Made by a program: the position numbers and the translations under genes. From Saprospiraceae bacterium (GTDB lineage Bacteria; Bacteroidota; Bacteroidia; Chitinophagales; Saprospiraceae), in NCBI GenBank assembly GCA_027009605.1, contig JALVCY010000359.1, forward strand, positions 1-11,002: a stretch of 11,002 nt of DNA, given 5' to 3'. The notes under the pieces were generated by a model. That model made no database searches and was not told the DNA's origin. It saw only the letters and a program-made list of their open reading frames with translations. Of this stretch, positions 8,601 to 11,002 are shown piece by piece. How positions within the stretch are numbered: the first letter of the stretch is position 1; each line of letters starts with the position of its first letter.

Positions 8601-10837
8601 TTCAAGCAAATTCTTGTGGCTCCACGACTGCCACCTGTCACGACTACACCATCACCAATGATGCCACATGGCCAGATGCTGTCAACTACCCGGGCCCTTA
8701 CGGAAAAGTCGAAGTGAAAAATAATGCGACTTTGACCATAAACACAGGCTATGAAGCCCGTTTTTGTACAGATGGAGAGCTGATAATATCAGATGGTGGA
8801 AAAGTTGACCTAAATGGCACTTTAACGGCTGATGATGTGTATTGGAAAGGGGTGAGAATGACTGGAAATGATGAGAACATAAGCTTTACTTCATCCTCAT
8901 TTGCGGTTATTGAAAAAGCCACTACTGGATTACGCAGTTTATTGGGGACGGTTAATTGTACAGGTACAACAATCCAAAATAATCGAATAGGAGTCGCTTG
9001 CTTTGGTTTCCAAACCGATGCTACTTTCACGGATTGCACTTTTAAGAATACAACTGCATTTTCATACCCTAATGGGGAGTTTATTGACTTCGCAAGCTTG
9101 GCGTTTATGTCTGACGGTCCTGATTTTTTAGGGTGTTCTTTTATTGAAGAAAGAGCCAACCCAAATGATGCAGGTGTTGGGATTTCCACATTTAATGCAA
9201 ATTTCAGTATTGATAAAACCAATGCTAATGTTGGGGTATTTCAGAACCTAATCTATGGGGTACACTCCAGTACGTATGGTATTTTTTCTGTTAATGAAGA
9301 GCTCAAAGTACACAATGCCATTTTTAACAATTGCCGAGTAGGCATAGATGCTATTTTCCCTTCTGATTGTGATATTCGATACAATGAATTTAACCTGTCT
9401 GATCCATATCGTATTAATGGCGGAGATTGGCAAGCTCAACGCCAATATGGTGTATATTTTCACGGTGCGGCATTAGGCTTTGTTTTGGAAGACAATAGCT
9501 TTTCATTTGATTGTACAGCCTGCCCAGGTGGTTGCTCCGGTTGCACCAGTTGGAATAGAGTAGGTACACAAATGTCAGGAATAGGAGAAGCCGGTAATGT
9601 AATCAGGCGAAATGACTACACGGGCGTACCTTTAGCTAATATTGCCTACGGAAAAAATGGCGATCCGGTAGTAGGTACAGGACTACTGTATGAATGCAAC
9701 AATATGCACAGCAATCCTATAGACTTCCTAACAGGACTAGACCCGGTTATTAAGTTTGAACAGGGAGAACAAGTTGGCTTTGATTTATTCAAAGCAGCCG
9801 ACAATATCTTCGATGTCAACACGACCAACAATGATTTTATTCACGAGCCAGGTGGGCAACAGCCTTCGATAGAATATTATTGGAAGGTCAGTAAACCGGA
9901 TAATGTGAGTGCTAATATTACAGTAAAAGAAGCAGATGTTAAGAACGGGTGTGCTTCAAGTCAAAAGCCACCCAAAAAGAAGTTAACGGACACGGAGAAA
10001 AACACCTTGCTGGAAGAGTATAAGGCATTAGCCTATCAATATGATGAGGCTAGGTTGGCATTTAATGAGGCAAAAAACGGGAATGATGCAGAACTGATAA
10101 AGGAAAAGCGTCGAAACCTATCGTATGTAAGTCGATTAAAATGGGAAAAGGTGTTATATGGTATGAGATCGGCGGCTTTTGAAAGCAATCGCACAGAAGC
10201 ACGGGCTTGGCTTGGACGATTTGGTACCTACGGAGCGGATATATTGCTGGCTCAGGATTATGCAGCGACTCAGGAGTGGGGTGCTGCTCATCACATTTTG
10301 GATATGCTTTCGCAAAAATATGAACTGACCGATGCTGATTATGCGGAAGTGCAAGATGTTAGACATGTTTTTAATCTTCTTACTAATCAAGAGCTGAATC
10401 AACTTGATGAGCAGTCAAGGGCAGAATTGAATGATATTGCCGGTAAAGGCAGTGGTATTCCAAGGGTGATGGCTCAGAGCATTATGAGCTTCTATGGCAA
10501 GTATTACGCACCACTATTTGCCGAAGTGCCGGTCTTAGAAGGTGAAAATAATGGGTACAAAGATACGGAGAATGATGGACCAAGGTTGAAGATATCCCCT
10601 AATCCGGTGGACTATAATGTACGATTTGACTGGAGCGAGTTTGTGGTAAGCAATGACCAAGAAGTGACCATCGAAATCACCAATAAAAACGGTGGATTAA
10701 TCACGATATTACATCCTGCCAAGGGAGTCAGTGAGTTGGAGTGGACGACAGAGTCCGTCTCATCCGGCATTATTTATTACCGCCTGAAAATAGGCGGTCA
10801 GGTGAAAGATAGTGGTCAGATTTATGTGAATAAATAA
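5624..10837 (+). CDS. Giant T9SS-secreted multimodular protein: GH-A-like glycosidase, F5/8C-like domain, SGNH esterase, beta-helix, sorting domain
   Basis: This frame encodes 1,737 residues (about 1,775 when joined to the leader at 5511). Numbering here starts at the ATG 5624. Modules in order: GH-A-like barrel (about 30-590) with catalytic candidates E220 and E344; discoidin-like beta-sandwich (605-747); SGNH/GDSL esterase (about 755-990) with S764, G802, N841, D965 and H968; parallel beta-helix (1006-1445) with a Cys knuckle; charged helical region (1448-1640); T9SS sorting domain (1655-1737). The likely role is cell-surface or extracellular processing of an acylated polysaccharide, combining backbone cleavage and ester removal; the substrate is not evident. 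The ATG 5624 lies inside the poly-G junction and would give a protein with no export signal, which conflicts with the sorting domain. The true start is therefore probably 5511, after frame repair. Module recognition is from motifs alone, strongest for the SGNH and sorting domains. Confidence 0.85.
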   Translation: MGGVSLNGQGNPQGVREYNACNPADLYQSLESSFNPVPIGDMIGINETGLVFWEKVYKSNSDAPGNIVQPDVVNSFLATFSKIRIFHQIYKDYNLGGQTYKNPSNSNISECNISGVDYSRNYMCALRDFYDVLRNADGDGNVSNAGYPFICSASEASDIAQFPSKWFSYSQWGGNLGATFPNIEDYPEYQNAKAYAIAFLKTMDPVGGQKLVDRFYTTNELWGWSSDEVAGFHRIVDGFIAGFDEYYNGPNWNVELWLGAYQAHDNDPGVWGNDFIGTMMNDNARNNLGGIDVHPYSFVQNGNSSSVLVISEHPESVNSYFQSLKCMADWRNNNNENLSLSATEFGWNSDDTYVTANYTFNGVPYYRVLRGHDGQFTTSDNPVDWAVEQHGVGQEAQAVYSTRAFLLLARYGYESGYLYASIDNNEVTYQETGVYETKQGLTDVPNGFHRFDAHVVDSDSDWIGEKMVMPAMRKLRDMDIIGDKHFLEVLSENDNGVYAMLFGDDADHPTHLVAWNAVNINMMNEATINAMTITQLASDILPADISIDESAMHTLLDWNEGTTNNMDVYDESTGELTLTPIPVVIPLEASSVACDVTIPVVRNRCISLYADVGEDILTNDQSANWMPIRNLSDGLESTRYETKIGGYPANEIYFIIPILEPTTPQLILHWRAFVDQNRNNPVNSLQSYMIHTSIDGVVWDLVGNYTNSWRDNYQVFDIDLVNPPKYIRVTETSNMEHLNIVRLDIYEKAPDGERDDIWLFIGNSVTKTDLTPSGESNAKIFSHLISNQFSCQYPIVIDAGYGGEKATEMDDDNFFDHGDNLTSILNAHPEITFVPICYGLNDIMRSGTGTDGLTPYGDEPIPTTAFFDAMRSMIDKVNGTCGNLTGRVAIPSRVPWAIFPAPNYCATCVTGGITPFNSGDANYPNLDYMDKIIAEKTPYAMNGNIPYADFETPFKTNASTYIGSDGVHHTDDGKSAFNQIWVDAASAIVYNGLQANSCGSTTATCHDYTITNDATWPDAVNYPGPYGKVEVKNNATLTINTGYEARFCTDGELIISDGGKVDLNGTLTADDVYWKGVRMTGNDENISFTSSSFAVIEKATTGLRSLLGTVNCTGTTIQNNRIGVACFGFQTDATFTDCTFKNTTAFSYPNGEFIDFASLAFMSDGPDFLGCSFIEERANPNDAGVGISTFNANFSIDKTNANVGVFQNLIYGVHSSTYGIFSVNEELKVHNAIFNNCRVGIDAIFPSDCDIRYNEFNLSDPYRINGGDWQAQRQYGVYFHGAALGFVLEDNSFSFDCTACPGGCSGCTSWNRVGTQMSGIGEAGNVIRRNDYTGVPLANIAYGKNGDPVVGTGLLYECNNMHSNPIDFLTGLDPVIKFEQGEQVGFDLFKAADNIFDVNTTNNDFIHEPGGQQPSIEYYWKVSKPDNVSANITVKEADVKNGCASSQKPPKKKLTDTEKNTLLEEYKALAYQYDEARLAFNEAKNGNDAELIKEKRRNLSYVSRLKWEKVLYGMRSAAFESNRTEARAWLGRFGTYGADILLAQDYAATQEWGAAHHILDMLSQKYELTDADYAEVQDVRHVFNLLTNQELNQLDEQSRAELNDIAGKGSGIPRVMAQSIMSFYGKYYAPLFAEVPVLEGENNGYKDTENDGPRLKISPNPVDYNVRFDWSEFVVSNDQEVTIEITNKNGGLITILHPAKGVSELEWTTESVSSGIIYYRLKIGGQVKDSGQIYVNK
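5626..5633 (+). repeat. Poly-G tract (G8) at the frame junction
   Basis: Eight consecutive G lie at the end of the signal-peptide hydrophobic core. As written, the signal frame runs TTA TGG GGG GGG TGA and stops. With nine G, or after a -1 slip, it reads GGG GTG AGT CTT and continues into the long frame. The tract is long for A/T-rich DNA and sits exactly where a length change would switch export of the protein on or off. Confidence 0.85.
5711..7393 (+). other. Protein module: clan GH-A-like glycoside hydrolase
   Basis: The pattern fits a (beta/alpha)8 retaining glycosidase. RIFHQIYKDY resembles an early barrel strand. FYTTNELWGWS carries an Asn-Glu pair (E220, candidate acid/base at the end of strand 4). 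GIDVHPYSF resembles strand 6. LSATEFGWNS carries E344 (candidate nucleophile, strand 7); TEFGW-type motifs are common there in GH-A enzymes. The two glutamates are 124 residues apart, as expected. A closing beta-rich part (GVYAMLFGDD...HLVAWN) follows at about 505-540. I cannot assign a GH family number. Confidence 0.6.
7436..7864 (+). other. Protein module: F5/8 type C (discoidin)-like beta-sandwich
   Basis: Residues 605-747 have the look of a carbohydrate-binding jelly roll. Near the start is WMPIRNLSDGLESTRYET, where a discoidin domain has its 'N-x-x-DG...T' segment. Toward the end, SIDGVVWDLVGNYTNSW and KYIRVTE resemble the typical 'S.DG..W..v' and 'yirv' strands. It lies between two hydrolase modules, so sugar binding is the natural guess, though a purely structural spacer is possible. 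Confidence 0.5.
7886..8593 (+). other. Protein module: SGNH/GDSL hydrolase (probable carbohydrate esterase)
   Basis: All four SGNH blocks are present in order. Block I is WLFIGNSVT with the nucleophile S764. Block II is DAGYGGEKATEM with the oxyanion-hole glycine near G802. Block III is CYGLNDI with N841. Block V is SDGVHHTDDG with D965 and H968. Block I has GNS in place of the classic GDS, a variant known in SGNH enzymes. Family members in this kind of protein often remove acetyl groups from polysaccharides; that activity is inferred. Confidence 0.75.
8639..9958 (+). other. Protein module: right-handed parallel beta-helix
   Basis: Residues 1006-1445 show short strand-turn repeats typical of beta-helices: KVEVKNNATLTINTG, GELIISDGGKVDLNGTLTA, GTVNCTGTTIQNNRIGVACF, HNAIFNNCRVGIDAI, CDIRYNEFNLSD, FVLEDNSFSF. 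Asn-rich turns recur ('xxNN', 'DNS'). Such folds occur in surface adhesins and in polysaccharide lyases, and no catalytic site is obvious. A four-cysteine cluster (C1297, C1300, C1304, C1307) is inserted near the end. Confidence 0.65.
10586..10837 (+). other. Protein module: T9SS C-terminal sorting domain (type A-like)
   Basis: The last 83 residues show the hallmarks of the type IX secretion signal. It opens with LKISPNPVDYNVRFDW (PNP at 1659-1661), continues through beta-strands (VTIEITNKNGG), and closes with the usual pattern GIIYYRLKIGGQVKDSGQIY and VNK at the end. This domain directs the protein across the outer membrane and is normally removed when the protein is anchored or released. 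Confidence 0.85.
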
Positions 10838-10846
10838 TTTTTAACG

Positions 10847-10872
10847 GGGGCTGCCTATCGTTAGGTAGCCCC
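10847..10872 (+). terminator. Hairpin after the large gene (terminator or processing site)
   Basis: GGGGCTGCCTA (10847-10857) pairs with TAGGTAGCCCC (10862-10872) through 11 pairs including one G-U, around a TCGT loop. It starts 9 nt after the stop codon. The sequence that follows (ATTTAATTC) has only a weak T run, so termination may be partial. The next gene starts just 16 nt beyond it. Confidence 0.6.
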
Positions 10873-10888
10873 ATTTAATTCAAAAGTG

Positions 10889-11002
10889 ATGAGAAATATC
10901 ATACTTTTTCTTTTTTTAGGGCTTACGCCAATGAGTAGTCAGGCTCAGGTGGGTTTTGATAGTGTGTATCATTTTATTCCGACCCATGCCGAAGATCTTC
11001 AT
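10889..11002 (+). CDS. Start of a secreted protein of unknown function (runs off the right edge)
   Basis: From the ATG at 10889 the frame stays open for all 38 remaining codons. The translation starts with a clear Sec signal (MRNIILFLFLGLTPMSSQAQ), probably cut at SQA|Q, and goes on with VGFDSVYHFIPTHAEDLH. Too little is present to name a family. It follows the giant surface protein by 51 nt in the same direction, with a hairpin between, so it may be a partner secreted protein expressed by read-through. Confidence 0.7.
   Translation, partial: MRNIILFLFLGLTPMSSQAQVGFDSVYHFIPTHAEDLH

Noticed and set aside
8749..9222. 157-codon minus-strand open frame inside the large gene
   Set aside because: It is antisense to the beta-helix coding frame, with no promoter, family motif or neighbouring gene to support it.
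1..11002. CRISPR array, tRNA, insertion sequence or phage genes
   Set aside because: No regularly spaced repeats, no cloverleaf-like sequence, and no transposase, integrase or terminal inverted repeats were seen.

Overview
The window looks like a Bacteroidota chromosome segment, possibly from the Saprospiria or a nearby lineage; I would not name a genus. Four things point there. The large protein ends in a type IX secretion (T9SS) sorting domain, a system confined to that phylum. Two promoters match the Bacteroidota pattern (TTG, about 20 bp, TAnnTTTG). Gene starts are preceded by A/T-rich sequence with no Shine-Dalgarno motif. The membrane-fusion protein is a short-leader lipoprotein.

Left half (1-5201, minus strand): a complete tetR followed by a tripartite RND efflux operon. 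In transcription order it is a TetR-family repressor (5201-4587), a TolC-like outer-membrane channel (4547-3222), a lipoprotein membrane-fusion protein (3203-2163) and an inner-membrane RND pump (2150 off the left edge, about 716 codons visible). Gaps are 39, 18 and 12 nt, so cotranscription is likely. A palindrome inside the tetR promoter recurs in part (13 of 14 bases) just upstream of the tolC-like start, which suggests TetR controls itself and the pump genes.

Middle (5202-5510): a divergent intergenic region of about 310 bp. It holds the tetR promoter and operator, a perfect 11-bp palindrome between T-tracts, a rightward promoter candidate, and a leader of about 160 nt with a possible hairpin.

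Right half (5511-10837, plus strand): a very large secreted protein of about 1,775 residues if its two reading frames are joined. It appears to combine a clan GH-A-like glycosidase barrel, a discoidin (F5/8C)-like beta-sandwich, an SGNH/GDSL esterase with all its catalytic residues, a parallel beta-helix with a four-cysteine knuckle, a helical region and a T9SS sorting domain. The signal peptide lies in a different frame from the rest, and the frames meet in a run of eight G. This could be a phase-variable switch, a programmed -1 frameshift, or a homopolymer error in the assembly. A hairpin follows the gene. At 10889 another secreted protein begins and runs off the right edge.

I saw no tRNA, rRNA, CRISPR array, insertion sequence or phage gene. 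The most notable locus is the glycosidase-esterase-beta-helix surface protein with the poly-G junction in its export signal.
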